DNA of 25,749 nucleotides, from assembly GCA_044227605.1 (NCBI GenBank), contig JBGAWJ010000010.1, positions 1 through 25,749 of the forward strand, written 5' to 3'. Origin of the DNA: JAEUKQ01 sp044227605. GTDB taxonomy: Bacteria; Pseudomonadota; Alphaproteobacteria; JAEUKQ01. Shown here piece after piece: positions 7,206-16,129 of the stretch (position 1 is its first letter; each line of letters starts with the position of its first letter). Position numbers and translations under genes: made by a program. The notes beneath the pieces were generated by a model. That model worked only from the letters and a program-made list of their open reading frames with translations. It was not told the DNA's origin and made no database searches.

Positions 7206-9272
7206 CTAAACAAGACCAAGGAAATTAATGATCACATCGATGACTTTAATGGCAATAAAGGGGGCAATAACCCCCCCTAAACCATAAATTAAAATATTTC
7301 GTTTTAAGGCGTACAACGCCCCTTTATTAACGTATTTTACCCCTTTTAAAGCCAAGGGGACAAGGGCTATCAGGATCAGTGCGTTAAAAATGATAGCCGA
7401 TAACATCGCGCTTTCTTGATTGCCCAACCCCATGATATTTAAGGTTTCCAAAGGCGGGTAAAGATCGGCAAATAAAGCAGGGATCACGACAAAATATTTA
7501 GCGATATCATTAGAGATGGAAAAAGTCGTTAAAGAACCACGGGTCATCAAGAGCTGTTTGCCAATACGGACAATTTCAATTAGTTTGGTAGGATTGCTAT
7601 CCAAATCAATCATATTGCCTGCTTCCCGCGCTGCCTGTGTGCCGGTTTGCATGGCAACCCCCACATCCGCTTGGGCCAAAGCAGGGGCATCGTTCGTGCC
7701 GTCCCCACACATGGCCACTAATTTTCCCTTGGCTTGTTCTGTGCGGATCAATCTTAACTTTGCCTCTGGCGTCGCTTGGGCCAGAAAATCATCAACCCCG
7801 GCTTCCGCAGCAATGGCCGCAGCTGTTAGGGCATTATCACCGGTGATCATGATGGTACGGATCCCCATCCGGCGAAGTTCAGCAAAACGTTCCTTGATCC
7901 CTCCTTTAATTACATCTTTCAGGTGGATAACTCCCAAAAATTGGTTATCCTTGGCTACTGCTAGCGGGGTTCCCCCTTGTCTGGCAATTTTTTCGGTAAT
8001 TTGGATTAATTCAAGCGGAATTTGAAAGCGTATTTCTTGGGACTTTTGTTTAACGAATTCAATGACTGCATCCACCGCCCCTTTGCGGATGACATGTCCA
8101 TCGACATCAACCCCGCTCATTCGGGTTTGGGCGGTGAAGGGGATAAAATGTGGCGGTTGTTTAAATAAATTTTTGCCGCGTAAGCCGTATTTCTCTTTTG
8201 CCAAAATAACAATTGAACGGCCTTCAGGTGTTTCATCGCTTAAAGAAGCTAACTGGGCGGCTTCCGCCAAATCTTGTAAGGAAGCGGGGGATAGGGCAAA
8301 AAATTCGTGGGCTAGCCTATTGCCCAAGGTGATGGTGCCCGTTTTATCCAGCAATAAGGTGTTAACATCCCCCGCGGCTTCAACCGCCCGTCCAGAGGTT
8401 GCCAAGACATTAAAACGGATCAGGCGATCCATGCCGGAAATGCCAATAGCTGAGAGTAAGCCCCCGATGGTGGTTGGGATCAACATGATAAATAAGGCCA
8501 ATAATAGGATCATTGAACTCTGCCCCCCGGCATAACTGACAAAAGCGGGGATCGTTGCTGTTGTAAAAAGCAGGATCAGTGTCATGCCGGATAATAAAAT
8601 ATTAAGGGCAATTTCATTGGGGGTTTTTTGGCGTTTAGCACCTTCCACCAATTTAATCATGCGGTCGAGGAAGCTATGGCCAGCATCCTGGGTAATTTTC
8701 ACTTTAATATGATCAGAAATAACTTTAGTGCCACCCGTCACGGCGGAACGATCACCGCCGCTTTCCCGGATAACAGGGGCGGATTCTCCGGTGATGGCTG
8801 ATTCGTCAACGGAGGCGATGCCCTCAATCACTTCGCCATCTCCCGGAATCAAGTCACCTGCTTCGACGAATACGATATCCCCTGCTTTCAGATCAGCCGC
8901 AGCGATTTTTCGCACTTGGGTGGAAGTGATGCTATCCAGTTTTTTAGCAACATTGGTTTTCTGGCTGGCCCGCAGGGAATTGGCTTGAGCCTTGCCCCGG
9001 CCTTCCGCTAACGCTTCAGCAAAAAAGCCGAATAAAACGGTGAGCCACAACCAAATAACCAGCTGTAATTCGAACATAACATCCGATCTTCCGGCATACA
9101 AATTGTACAAAAATAGAATCGTAGCGCCGATCGCGGTTAATTCCATCACCCACATAATGGGGCTTTTGATTGCTTGGGCAGGATTAAGTTTGACAAAGGT
9201 TTGCACCAATGTTTCCCGGCATAAAGCCCCGTTCATTTTTTGCGAACGCTTCGGAGTCAACATATCTGTCAT
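7206..9272 (-). CDS. kdpB: K+-transporting P-type ATPase subunit B (KdpB)
   Basis: The protein has 688 residues and is the ATP-hydrolysing subunit of the KdpFABC inner-membrane pump. The phosphorylation site is D309 in LLLDKTGTITLGN. The actuator loop TGES is at 161-164, and its serine matches the inhibitory phosphoserine position known from E. coli KdpB. The hinge motif GDGTNDAPALAQADVG and the TGTQAAREAGN segment are present, as are the early helices (about 40-90) and the KdpB-type GGLLSAIGISGMDRL. All catalytic residues I can check are intact, so the pump looks functional. The ATG at 9270-9272 lies 28 bases after kdpA, with an AGGG upstream. The long open frames on the opposite strand are shadows. 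Confidence 0.97.
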   Translation of the reverse strand: MTDMLTPKRSQKMNGALCRETLVQTFVKLNPAQAIKSPIMWVMELTAIGATILFLYNLYAGRSDVMFELQLVIWLWLTVLFGFFAEALAEGRGKAQANSLRASQKTNVAKKLDSITSTQVRKIAAADLKAGDIVFVEAGDLIPGDGEVIEGIASVDESAITGESAPVIRESGGDRSAVTGGTKVISDHIKVKITQDAGHSFLDRMIKLVEGAKRQKTPNEIALNILLSGMTLILLFTTATIPAFVSYAGGQSSMILLLALFIMLIPTTIGGLLSAIGISGMDRLIRFNVLATSGRAVEAAGDVNTLLLDKTGTITLGNRLAHEFFALSPASLQDLAEAAQLASLSDETPEGRSIVILAKEKYGLRGKNLFKQPPHFIPFTAQTRMSGVDVDGHVIRKGAVDAVIEFVKQKSQEIRFQIPLELIQITEKIARQGGTPLAVAKDNQFLGVIHLKDVIKGGIKERFAELRRMGIRTIMITGDNALTAAAIAAEAGVDDFLAQATPEAKLRLIRTEQAKGKLVAMCGDGTNDAPALAQADVGVAMQTGTQAAREAGNMIDLDSNPTKLIEIVRIGKQLLMTRGSLTTFSISNDIAKYFVVIPALFADLYPPLETLNIMGLGNQESAMLSAIIFNALILIALVPLALKGVKYVNKGALYALKRNILIYGLGGVIAPFIAIKVIDVIINFLGLV

Positions 9273-9300
9273 GATAGTAGACCCTGAATTTGCAAGAGGG

Positions 9301-11019
9301 TCATGATAGCCCCTTTATCAAGGATAAATGCTCTGCCAAAGGGCCTAAGGCTAGGACAGGCAAAAAAGTCAAAATACCAAAAATAAGGATGACAGCAATT
9401 AGCAGGATGATAAAAGTTAAATTATGGGTTGGCAAACTGCCGTTGGTGATGGGGCTAAATCTTTTAGATGCCAGGGAGCCTGCAATGGCAAGTACCGGAA
9501 TCACCACCATCAGTCGTCCCAACAACATCGCGATGGCCCCGGTGATGTTATAGAACAGGGTATTGCCGTTAATGCCTGCAAAAGCGCTGCCGTTATTAGC
9601 AGCACTGGATGTATAGAGATATAAAATTTCACTAAAACCATGGGGGCCTGGATTGGTAACGCTGCTCACGGGGATCGGATCATTGGCTGCAATACTGGTC
9701 AAACCAAGAATAATTAAGGGGGTTATAAAAGTTGCGAGCATCGCCATTTTGATTTCACGGGATTGTAACTTATTACCATTATATTCCGGTGTTCGACCGA
9801 CCATTAACCCCGCGATAAAAGAGGTCAGGATAACGAAAAGTAGCATCCCATATAGCCCTGATCCGGCCCCGCCGATCATGATTTCCCCCAAAACCATATT
9901 GAGGATCATTAATCCTCCGCTTAAGGGCATAAAACTGCTATGGAGGGAATTGACGGCCCCGGTTGAAGTGGCGGTGGTTAGGGCTGCAAAAAGCGAGGAG
10001 TTAAAAAGACCGAAACGGACTTCTTTCCCCTCCATATTATAGCCTTCCGTCGCGATATTTAACTCATTTAAAGCTTTGGTTAATAAAGGATTGGGCTGGT
10101 TTTCAAAATAATAAATCGCAGCCATCCCCATGACCAATAGAATCCCCATGGCTGTAAAGATCGCCCAACCCTGCCGTTGATCTCCTATCATGCGGCCAAA
10201 AACATTGGTTAAAGCTGCACCAATCACCACCATCATAACCATTTGGAAAAAATTGGTCAGGGGGGTAGGGTTTTCATAAGGATGGGCGGAATTGGCGTTA
10301 AAAAAGCCACCGCCATTCGTGCCGACAATTTTAATGGCTTCTTGCGAAGCAACGGGCCCTTGGGGAATAATTTGGGTTTGGTGCTCAAGCGTACTTATTT
10401 CTATATTTGCCGAGAAATTCTGTGGCACCCCTTGCCAGATTAGGAAAATAGCAAAAATCGCAGATAGGGGTAAAAGAATGTACAAAATTGCCCGGGTCAT
10501 ATCAACCCAGAAATTGCCAATTGTCTGGCGTTCTTGGCGGCTAAACCCGCGGATTAGCGCAACCGCAACAGCGATGCCGCTGGCAGCAGAAAAAAAGTTT
10601 TGTACTGTTAGACCGACCATTTGGGAGAAATAAGATAAGGTTTTTTCCCCGGCATAATTCTGCCAATTGGTATTGGTTAAAAAACTGATGGCGGTGTTTA
10701 GGGATAAATCAGCGGGAACATTTGGCAGCTTAGAAGGATTAAGGGGCAAGTATGCTTGCAAACGCAGAATGGTATAAAGGAATAGAAACCCAATAAAATG
10801 GAATAGTAAAAAACTGCCCGCATAGCGGATCCAATGTTGCTCAACCGTTGTTTTAACACCTGCCGCACGGTACAACAAAAACTCCATTTTTTCAACAGGA
10901 CGGCGCAGGAAAAAAGGTTCCCCATTAAAGACTTTGGTTATATACCATCCCAGCGGTTTAACCAAAACAATGACGGTGGCGGCATATAATAAAAATTGAA
11001 ATAAATCAGCAATTGTCAT
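9301..11019 (-). CDS. kdpA: K+-transporting ATPase subunit A (KdpA)
   Basis: The protein has 572 residues (the E. coli protein has 557) and is the channel-like, K+-binding subunit of the pump. Selectivity-filter loops of the superfamily are visible, notably GTNGGGFFNANSAHPYENP and TSTGAVN. Other family landmarks are LMVGRTPEY and SSAANNGSAFAGINGN. About ten hydrophobic segments are spread along the protein. The start ATG at 11017-11019 lies 18 bases after the kdpF stop. Order F-A-B-C-D is the common arrangement. Confidence 0.97.
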   Translation of the reverse strand: MTIADLFQFLLYAATVIVLVKPLGWYITKVFNGEPFFLRRPVEKMEFLLYRAAGVKTTVEQHWIRYAGSFLLFHFIGFLFLYTILRLQAYLPLNPSKLPNVPADLSLNTAISFLTNTNWQNYAGEKTLSYFSQMVGLTVQNFFSAASGIAVAVALIRGFSRQERQTIGNFWVDMTRAILYILLPLSAIFAIFLIWQGVPQNFSANIEISTLEHQTQIIPQGPVASQEAIKIVGTNGGGFFNANSAHPYENPTPLTNFFQMVMMVVIGAALTNVFGRMIGDQRQGWAIFTAMGILLVMGMAAIYYFENQPNPLLTKALNELNIATEGYNMEGKEVRFGLFNSSLFAALTTATSTGAVNSLHSSFMPLSGGLMILNMVLGEIMIGGAGSGLYGMLLFVILTSFIAGLMVGRTPEYNGNKLQSREIKMAMLATFITPLIILGLTSIAANDPIPVSSVTNPGPHGFSEILYLYTSSAANNGSAFAGINGNTLFYNITGAIAMLLGRLMVVIPVLAIAGSLASKRFSPITNGSLPTHNLTFIILLIAVILIFGILTFLPVLALGPLAEHLSLIKGLS

Positions 11020-11037
11020 AATGAAGGCGGGTTCCGG

Positions 11038-11124
11038 TTAAAATTTTTCTGGCCAAAGCAAGGTGATGAGCATGTAGATAAAAATAATAATAACCAACCC
11101 ACTGCCTATAATCAGGTCAAGCAC
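11038..11124 (-). CDS. kdpF: K+-transporting ATPase subunit F (KdpF)
   Basis: This 28-residue hydrophobic peptide reads (M)LDLIIGSGLVIIIFIYM, then LITLLWPEKF, the standard KdpF pattern of one membrane helix ending in a W-P-E-(K/R)-F tail. KdpF binds and stabilises the KdpFABC complex. The start is GTG at 11122-11124, preceded by AAAGGG at a normal distance; no in-frame ATG would give a full helix. It sits between the 29-residue ORF and kdpA. Confidence 0.9.
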   Translation of the reverse strand: MLDLIIGSGLVIIIFIYMLITLLWPEKF

Positions 11125-11136
11125 AATAATAACCCT

Positions 11137-11226
11137 TTAAATGCGCGAACAAAAAAGGCTGTATAAATAAAGCCCTAAGAAAACAGCAGATGTTGCGGAG
11201 AGAAAAATAATATCTAAATACCACAT
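11137..11226 (-). CDS. 29-residue single-helix membrane protein leading the kdp operon
   Basis: From the ATG at 11224-11226 the frame encodes MWYLDIIFLSATSAVF and then LGLYLYSLFCSRI, with one hydrophobic helix and a basic C-terminus (topology probably N-out/C-in). The stop is 12 bases before the kdpF start. An AGG lies 5-7 bases ahead of the ATG, and a near-consensus promoter maps about 27 bases further upstream, so the mRNA should begin just before it. The same frame stays open up to 11325, but that part lies upstream of the predicted transcript start, so the short form was chosen. I do not recognise a named family; small membrane ORFs of this kind near kdpF are plausible from memory only. 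A role in the Kdp complex is inference. Confidence 0.6.
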   Translation of the reverse strand: MWYLDIIFLSATSAVFLGLYLYSLFCSRI

Positions 11227-11259
11227 AATACCTATATATATCCTATATTGAAGACAGGG

Positions 11260-11288
11260 AATATAGGGATTTAATAGGGTTTTGTCAA
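11260..11288 (-). promoter_or_regulatory. near-consensus sigma70 promoter for the kdp operon
   Basis: Read on the minus strand, TTGACA (11283-11288) and TATATT (11260-11265) are separated by exactly 17 bases. The -35 is a perfect match and the -10 has five of six bases. Transcription would start near 11253, leaving a short leader before the 29-residue ORF. No obvious KdpE-type inverted repeat was seen between here and glpD. Confidence 0.65.
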
Positions 11289-11440
11289 ATGTGGGATGAA
11301 AAAAGTTGATGAAATCAAAAAACACATCACGCGGTTTCTGAAGCTGGCCCCTATTAAAAAAGGACTATTGTTTTTCCTTAAGTGTCGGCCTAAATTGGAA
11401 AGTGGTTGAAAAAATATTTATTTGAGATGTTGATGGAGAT

Positions 11441-13006
11441 ATGGAACAGATAGCATTAGACCAAGAATTATCTGGTCACCCCCTTTATGATTTGGTGGTG
11501 ATTGGCGGTGGCATTAATGGTACTGGCATTGCCAGGGATGCGGCGGGACGGGGGTTGAAAGTATTACTGGTTGAGCAAGCGGATCTGGCTCAAGCCACTT
11601 CCTCTGCCAGCAGCAAGCTTATTCACGGCGGATTGCGTTATTTGGAATATTATGAATTCCGCTTGGTGCGGGAATCTTTACAAGAGCGGGAAGTGCTTTT
11701 GAAAAATGCCGCCCATATTATCTGGCCGCTCCGTTTTGTCATGCCACATAATAAATTACTGCGGCCAGCCTGGATGATCCGTTTGGGATTATTTCTATAT
11801 GACCATTTGGGGGGGCGCCAGCGTTTGCCAGGATCAAACGGTATAAGGTTAGATCGCCATATGTGTGGGCAGCCATTGGCCCCTGGCATCCATCAGGGTT
11901 TTGTCTATTCCGATTGTTGGGTGCAGGATTCCCGTTTGGTGGTGTTAAATGCTATGGGTGCGGCAGAAAAGGGTGCCCGGATTTTAACCCGCCTTCGGTG
12001 TAATACCGCCCATGTTCAAAACGGGCAATGGTTGGTTGGGCTGGTTGATCAGCAAACCGCCCAATCATACCAGGTAAGGGGAAAAATGCTGATTAATGCG
12101 GCGGGTCCCTGGGTTGACCAATTTATCCGCCAAGCCGCTCACATCAATCCTAAACATCGTTTACGCTTAGTTAAAGGCAGCCATATAGTGGTGCCTAAAT
12201 TATATGATGGCGAACAAGCTTATATTTTACAAAATACTGACCGCCGGGTCATCTTTGTTATCCCTTATGAACAAGATTTCACCTTGATAGGCACGACCGA
12301 TTTAACGGTTGATCCTGAAATATTAAAAGACGTGCGGATTTCCGATGATGAAACCACCTATCTTTGTCAAGCAGCCAACCAATATTTCAGCCGGAAAATA
12401 AGCGCGGGCGATGTGGTGTGGAGCTACGCCGGTGTCAGGCCCCTTTATGATGACGCTAGGGCCAATGCCTCAGCAGTCACGCGGGACTATGTCTTGCAGG
12501 TCAACCAGGATTTAGGCGCGCCGGTTTTATCGATTTATGGGGGCAAGATTACCACGTATCGGCGTTTAGCTGAACATGTAATGCAAAAAATACAACCTTT
12601 TTTCCCCCATTTAGGCAAACCCTGGACAGCCAAAGCCCCGTTGCCCGGTGGGGATATCCCCATGGCTGATTTTCAGCAGTTTTTACAAGGATTGACAAAA
12701 CAATACTCTTGGGTACCGGAAAAACTATTATATCGGTACGCCCGGGCTTATGGTACTAAAATTCATGTTTTGCTTGATAGGGCCCAAGGATTAGAAGATT
12801 TAGGGGCAGAAATTGTACCGGATTTATACAGCCGTGAGATTGAATATGTACAGCGATATGAATGGGCGGTCACGGCGGAAGATATTTTATGGCGACGCAG
12901 CAAATTAGGGTTGCATTTACCCAAAACAGCTTCCCAACAATTGCAGGGATATCTGGATCGAACGGCTACTAAACAAAAACTTGTCAAAGAAAAGGTGGCC
13001 GGGTAA
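11441..13006 (+). CDS. glpD: aerobic glycerol-3-phosphate dehydrogenase (GlpD)
   Basis: The protein has 521 residues (E. coli GlpD has 501). It oxidises glycerol-3-phosphate to dihydroxyacetone phosphate at the inner membrane and passes electrons to ubiquinone. The N-terminal FAD-binding Rossmann motif VIGGGINGTGIARDAAGRG is at about 20-38. The family blocks SSASSKLIHGGLRYLE, VKGSHIVVPK, PYEQDFTLIGTTD and SIYGGKITTYRRLAE follow, and the helical C-terminal domain ends with AVTAEDILWRRSKLGLH. The ATG follows GGAG (11435-11438). The stop overlaps the glpS start as TAATG at 13004-13008, so the enzyme and transporter are translationally coupled. First gene of the glycerol operon; divergent from kdp. 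Confidence 0.96.
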   Translation: MEQIALDQELSGHPLYDLVVIGGGINGTGIARDAAGRGLKVLLVEQADLAQATSSASSKLIHGGLRYLEYYEFRLVRESLQEREVLLKNAAHIIWPLRFVMPHNKLLRPAWMIRLGLFLYDHLGGRQRLPGSNGIRLDRHMCGQPLAPGIHQGFVYSDCWVQDSRLVVLNAMGAAEKGARILTRLRCNTAHVQNGQWLVGLVDQQTAQSYQVRGKMLINAAGPWVDQFIRQAAHINPKHRLRLVKGSHIVVPKLYDGEQAYILQNTDRRVIFVIPYEQDFTLIGTTDLTVDPEILKDVRISDDETTYLCQAANQYFSRKISAGDVVWSYAGVRPLYDDARANASAVTRDYVLQVNQDLGAPVLSIYGGKITTYRRLAEHVMQKIQPFFPHLGKPWTAKAPLPGGDIPMADFQQFLQGLTKQYSWVPEKLLYRYARAYGTKIHVLLDRAQGLEDLGAEIVPDLYSREIEYVQRYEWAVTAEDILWRRSKLGLHLPKTASQQLQGYLDRTATKQKLVKEKVAG

Positions 13007-14094
13007 TGCTGATCCTAAACGACCTGGGATATCAGGTTGGATCCCAGAAAATTTTACACGGGATATCTTTAGAGGTGCCAACCGGATCGCTAACCGTTGT
13101 TTTGGGGCCGACTGGTGCTGGCAAAACGTCTTTATTACGTTTGTTGGCAGGGTTAGAAAAACCAAGTGCTGGCAGTATCGAATGGGAAGACCAACTGGGT
13201 GTTAGAAAAAGGTTGCAAGCCCGGGATGTAGCCTTAGTGTATCAACAATTCGTTAATTATCCGTCCCTAACGGTTTATGATAATATCGCCTCACCTTTGC
13301 GGCAACGCAAAGGCAACAGCCAGCAGCAAATTCATGAAAAAGTTACAGAGATTGCTGAGTTATTGGGGTTACAACCTTTTTTAAAACGTTTGCCGCACCA
13401 GCTTTCAGGGGGGCAGCAGCAGCGAACTGCCATTGCCAGGGCTTTGGCAAAATCTGCGAAACTGCTGCTGCTCGATGAACCATTGGTTAATTTGGATTAC
13501 AAATTGCGCGAAGCCTTGCGGCAAGAATTTCGCGGTTTATTTAAAAAAAGCCAAGCCACGGTCATTTACACCTCAACCGAACCCGAAGAAGCCTTAGCAA
13601 TGGGTGGGCAAATAGCCATCCTTAACCAAGGCCGTTTATTGCAAACAGGTGTGACCAGGCATATCTATGATCATCCGGCAACGATTGAATCGGCCAGGAT
13701 TTTCAGCAGTCCACCGATAAATATTCTGCCTGCCCATTGGCAATCGGGTCAACCTGCCTCCTTGACAATAGGCACAGAAACTTATCCCATTACGTTACCA
13801 TGGCCTGGTATGGCCGAAGCTGCCTATCAATTAGGTATCATGGCGGATGATTTGCACCCAGTATCAAACTTGATCCCTTCTGTGTCTTCCAATATTGTTT
13901 TAACAACCACCGTGCTGTCTTCTGAAATTAATGGTTCAGAAACGTTGCTTCATCTCAAATATCAGGGATTTACCTTGGGTATGCGACAACAAGGGGTAAA
14001 AAATTATCAAACGAACCAGGAATTACATATTCAGTTTTCTTTAAAAAAGGTCTTTGTTTTTGATAATCAGGGCAAAAGATTAACGCTTTCATAG
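13006..14094 (+). CDS. glpS: glycerol ABC transporter ATP-binding subunit GlpS
   Basis: The protein has 362 residues, with an ABC ATPase core (1-235) and a C-terminal TOBE-like regulatory domain. Walker A is GPTGAGKT (34-41), the Q-loop is in YQQFVNYPS, the signature LSGGQ at 133-137 is canonical, and Walker B LLLLDE ends at E158. The switch region reads YTSTEPEEA where MalK-type proteins have YVTHDQxEA, so the H-loop histidine is Thr191. By family, it pairs with GlpT to drive glycerol import through GlpP and GlpQ. Start overlaps the glpD stop. Confidence 0.92.
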   Translation: MLILNDLGYQVGSQKILHGISLEVPTGSLTVVLGPTGAGKTSLLRLLAGLEKPSAGSIEWEDQLGVRKRLQARDVALVYQQFVNYPSLTVYDNIASPLRQRKGNSQQQIHEKVTEIAELLGLQPFLKRLPHQLSGGQQQRTAIARALAKSAKLLLLDEPLVNLDYKLREALRQEFRGLFKKSQATVIYTSTEPEEALAMGGQIAILNQGRLLQTGVTRHIYDHPATIESARIFSSPPINILPAHWQSGQPASLTIGTETYPITLPWPGMAEAAYQLGIMADDLHPVSNLIPSVSSNIVLTTTVLSSEINGSETLLHLKYQGFTLGMRQQGVKNYQTNQELHIQFSLKKVFVFDNQGKRLTLS

Positions 14095-14103
14095 CAGGGA
14101 ATT

Positions 14104-15255
14104 ATGGCTTCCATCATTTTAGAAAAGATCGCCCATCGTTACCCGCACCGGATGAAAAGCAGGGCAGGTGCATCCTTGGGTGTGTATGCGTTACAACCGT
14201 TAAGCCTCCGGTTAGAGCACGGTCATACTTACGCTTTATTGGGGCCTTCTGGCTGTGGGAAAACGACCCTTTTAAATATTATCTCTGGCTTGCTGACGCC
14301 CAGTGAAGGCAAGATTTTTATAGACCAGCAGGATGTTACCAGATGGCCCATTAAAAAAAGGAATATAGCGCAGGTTTTTCAGTTTCCGGTGGTTTATGAT
14401 ACGATGACAGTGTTTGCAAATTTGGCTTTTCCCTTGCGGAATCGCCATATTCCAGAAGATCAAACCAAAGCGCGCGTCCATGAAATTGCCGATATTTTAG
14501 GATTAGGATCATATCTGCAACAGACAGCTAAATCCTTATCAGCTGATGTCAAACAGAAAATATCGCTTGGACGTGGCATCATCCGCCGGGATGTGGGTGC
14601 TATCCTATTTGACGAGCCGTTGACGGTTATTGACCAACAATTGAAATGGGAATTGCGTCAGCAATTAAAAACAATCCAGCAGCAATACCAGTTGACGTTT
14701 ATTTATGTTACCCACGATCAGAATGAAGCCTTGTCATTGGCCCAGCAGGTAATCGTGATGGAGAAGGGACGGGTGATCCAAATAGCCAGCCCCCAAGAAT
14801 TGTTTGAAAACCCGAAAGAAATTTTTGTGGGTCATTTTATTGGTAGCCCTGGTATGAATTATATAGCTTTTACTGTTGAGCAATCCTTAGGACAGGAAAA
14901 ACAAGCAAGGATGGCAGGGCAAAATCTACCCTTACCTCCGGAGTTACTGGAAAAGATCCCGACTGATGACCGGGGTTCAATATTGACAAAACTGGGTATA
15001 CGCCCGGAATTTATTGAACTTTCCTTAAAACCCCTAGCCCAGGCTTTTGCTATGGAAGTTATGGAAGTTAGCCAAATGGGGCATTTCGCCCTCATTAGAG
15101 GGCAAATTGGCAAAAGTGATGTGGTTGCAAAAACGCGCGATAGCAGTATCTTTTCGGTTAAACCCGGTCAAATGCTTTGGGCCTTTTTTCCTCCCCCCCA
15201 TATACGGGTGTTCGTCGACGGCAAATGGCTACCCTCCACTGGCCCCCAGGAATAA
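14104..15255 (+). CDS. glpT: glycerol ABC transporter ATP-binding subunit GlpT
   Basis: The protein has 383 residues, with the same ABC-plus-TOBE layout as GlpS. Walker A GPSGCGKTT (47-55), Q-loop Q93, Walker B ILFDE (E171) and the switch histidine H204 in YVTHDQNEA are all intact. The signature LSGGQ is replaced by LSADV (145-149) in SLSADVKQKISLGRG. From memory, this is usual for rhizobial GlpT. It complements GlpS, which has the good signature but no switch histidine. The name should not be confused with the E. coli glycerol-3-phosphate antiporter GlpT. ATG at 14104, 9 bases after glpS, with AGGGA ahead. Confidence 0.92.
   Translation: MASIILEKIAHRYPHRMKSRAGASLGVYALQPLSLRLEHGHTYALLGPSGCGKTTLLNIISGLLTPSEGKIFIDQQDVTRWPIKKRNIAQVFQFPVVYDTMTVFANLAFPLRNRHIPEDQTKARVHEIADILGLGSYLQQTAKSLSADVKQKISLGRGIIRRDVGAILFDEPLTVIDQQLKWELRQQLKTIQQQYQLTFIYVTHDQNEALSLAQQVIVMEKGRVIQIASPQELFENPKEIFVGHFIGSPGMNYIAFTVEQSLGQEKQARMAGQNLPLPPELLEKIPTDDRGSILTKLGIRPEFIELSLKPLAQAFAMEVMEVSQMGHFALIRGQIGKSDVVAKTRDSSIFSVKPGQMLWAFFPPPHIRVFVDGKWLPSTGPQE
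15248..15251 (+). promoter_or_regulatory. Shine-Dalgarno that fixes the TTG start of glpP
   Basis: AGGA lies eight bases ahead of TTG 15260-15262 and inside the last codons of glpT. No ATG in this frame lies near the expected N-terminus. Confidence 0.6.
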
Positions 15256-15259
15256 AAAA

Positions 15260-16129
15260 TTGCAAAAAAAACAAAACAATCAAGCATGGTTTCTGGTCCT
15301 ACCGGTTTTTTTGACCGTGGCATTCAGTGCTATTATTCCACTAATGACGGTCGTCAATTATTCCGTCCAAGATATTTTAGGCCCGGATCGACGCTTATAT
15401 GTGGGAACGGAATGGTATCATGCGGTATTGAATAGCCCTGAATTGCATGCGGCCTTTTTTCGCCAGCTGATCTTCTCTTTTTCAGTATTGTTGATAGAAA
15501 TCCCTTTAGGGTTAATGGTTGCTTTAATTCTACCGGTGCGTGGGTGGGCGGTCTCCCTATGTTTGGTTTTGTTAGCCATCACGCTGCTTATTCCTTGGAA
15601 TGTGGTGGGGACGATCTGGCAGATTTTTGCCCGGGGTGATATCGGTTTGGGGGGCAGCATCATCAATCATTTAGGGATCCCTTATAATTATACCTTAGAT
15701 CCCACCGATGCTTGGGTTACCGTACTGGTGATGGATATTTGGCATTGGACATCATTAGTTGTTTTATTATGCTATGCGGGGTTGCGCGCTATACCTGATG
15801 CCTATTACCAGGCGGCAGCCATTGACGGTGCGTCCCGCTTAGCGGTTTTTCGCTATATTCAATTACCCAAATTAAGTGGCGTATTATCCATTGCCGTTTT
15901 ATTGCGCTTTATGGATAGTTTCATGGTCTATACCGAGCCTTTTGTTTTGACGGGTGGCGGGCCTGGCAGCAGCACGACTTTCCTGAGCCAATATTTAGTG
16001 AATATTGGCCTGGGTCAGTTTGATTTAGGGAATGCGGGTGCCTTCTCGTTGATTTATTTCTTGATTATTTTGCTGTTCTGTTATGTGTTTTACACCACCG
16101 TCCAAAATTTAACCAAGGGAAAAGAATAA
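15260..16129 (+). CDS. glpP: glycerol ABC transporter permease GlpP
   Basis: A 289-residue MalF-type inner-membrane permease with about six helices. The first is WFLVLPVFLTVAFSAIIPL and the last is LIYFLIILLFCYVFY. The ATPase-coupling EAA-type loop is AAAIDGASRLAVFRYIQLP near residue 190. The frame is open back to 15047 inside glpT, but that upstream part overlaps conserved glpT sequence. The TTG at 15260, with AGGA ahead, gives a protein of normal length beginning (M)QKKQNNQAW. The stop abuts the glpQ ATG as TAAATG. It should form the channel together with GlpQ. Confidence 0.9.
   Translation: MQKKQNNQAWFLVLPVFLTVAFSAIIPLMTVVNYSVQDILGPDRRLYVGTEWYHAVLNSPELHAAFFRQLIFSFSVLLIEIPLGLMVALILPVRGWAVSLCLVLLAITLLIPWNVVGTIWQIFARGDIGLGGSIINHLGIPYNYTLDPTDAWVTVLVMDIWHWTSLVVLLCYAGLRAIPDAYYQAAAIDGASRLAVFRYIQLPKLSGVLSIAVLLRFMDSFMVYTEPFVLTGGGPGSSTTFLSQYLVNIGLGQFDLGNAGAFSLIYFLIILLFCYVFYTTVQNLTKGKE

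Noticed and set aside
7516..8988. long plus-strand frames opposite kdpB (7516-8025, 8062-8535, 8728-8988)
   Set aside because: kdpB is certain from its P-type ATPase motifs; these are antisense shadows with low-complexity serine/alanine/proline composition.
9653..10633. plus-strand frames opposite kdpA
   Set aside because: They are antisense to confirmed KdpA filter and membrane segments and show no family features.
11227..11325. N-terminal extension of the 29-residue ORF to 62 residues
   Set aside because: The extension overlaps the predicted promoter and its sequence is not membrane-like; the ATG at 11226 has an AGG in front of it.
15047..15259. glpP start inside glpT
   Set aside because: The resulting extra residues are the out-of-frame reading of conserved GlpT sequence; the TTG at 15260 with AGGA gives normal GlpP length.
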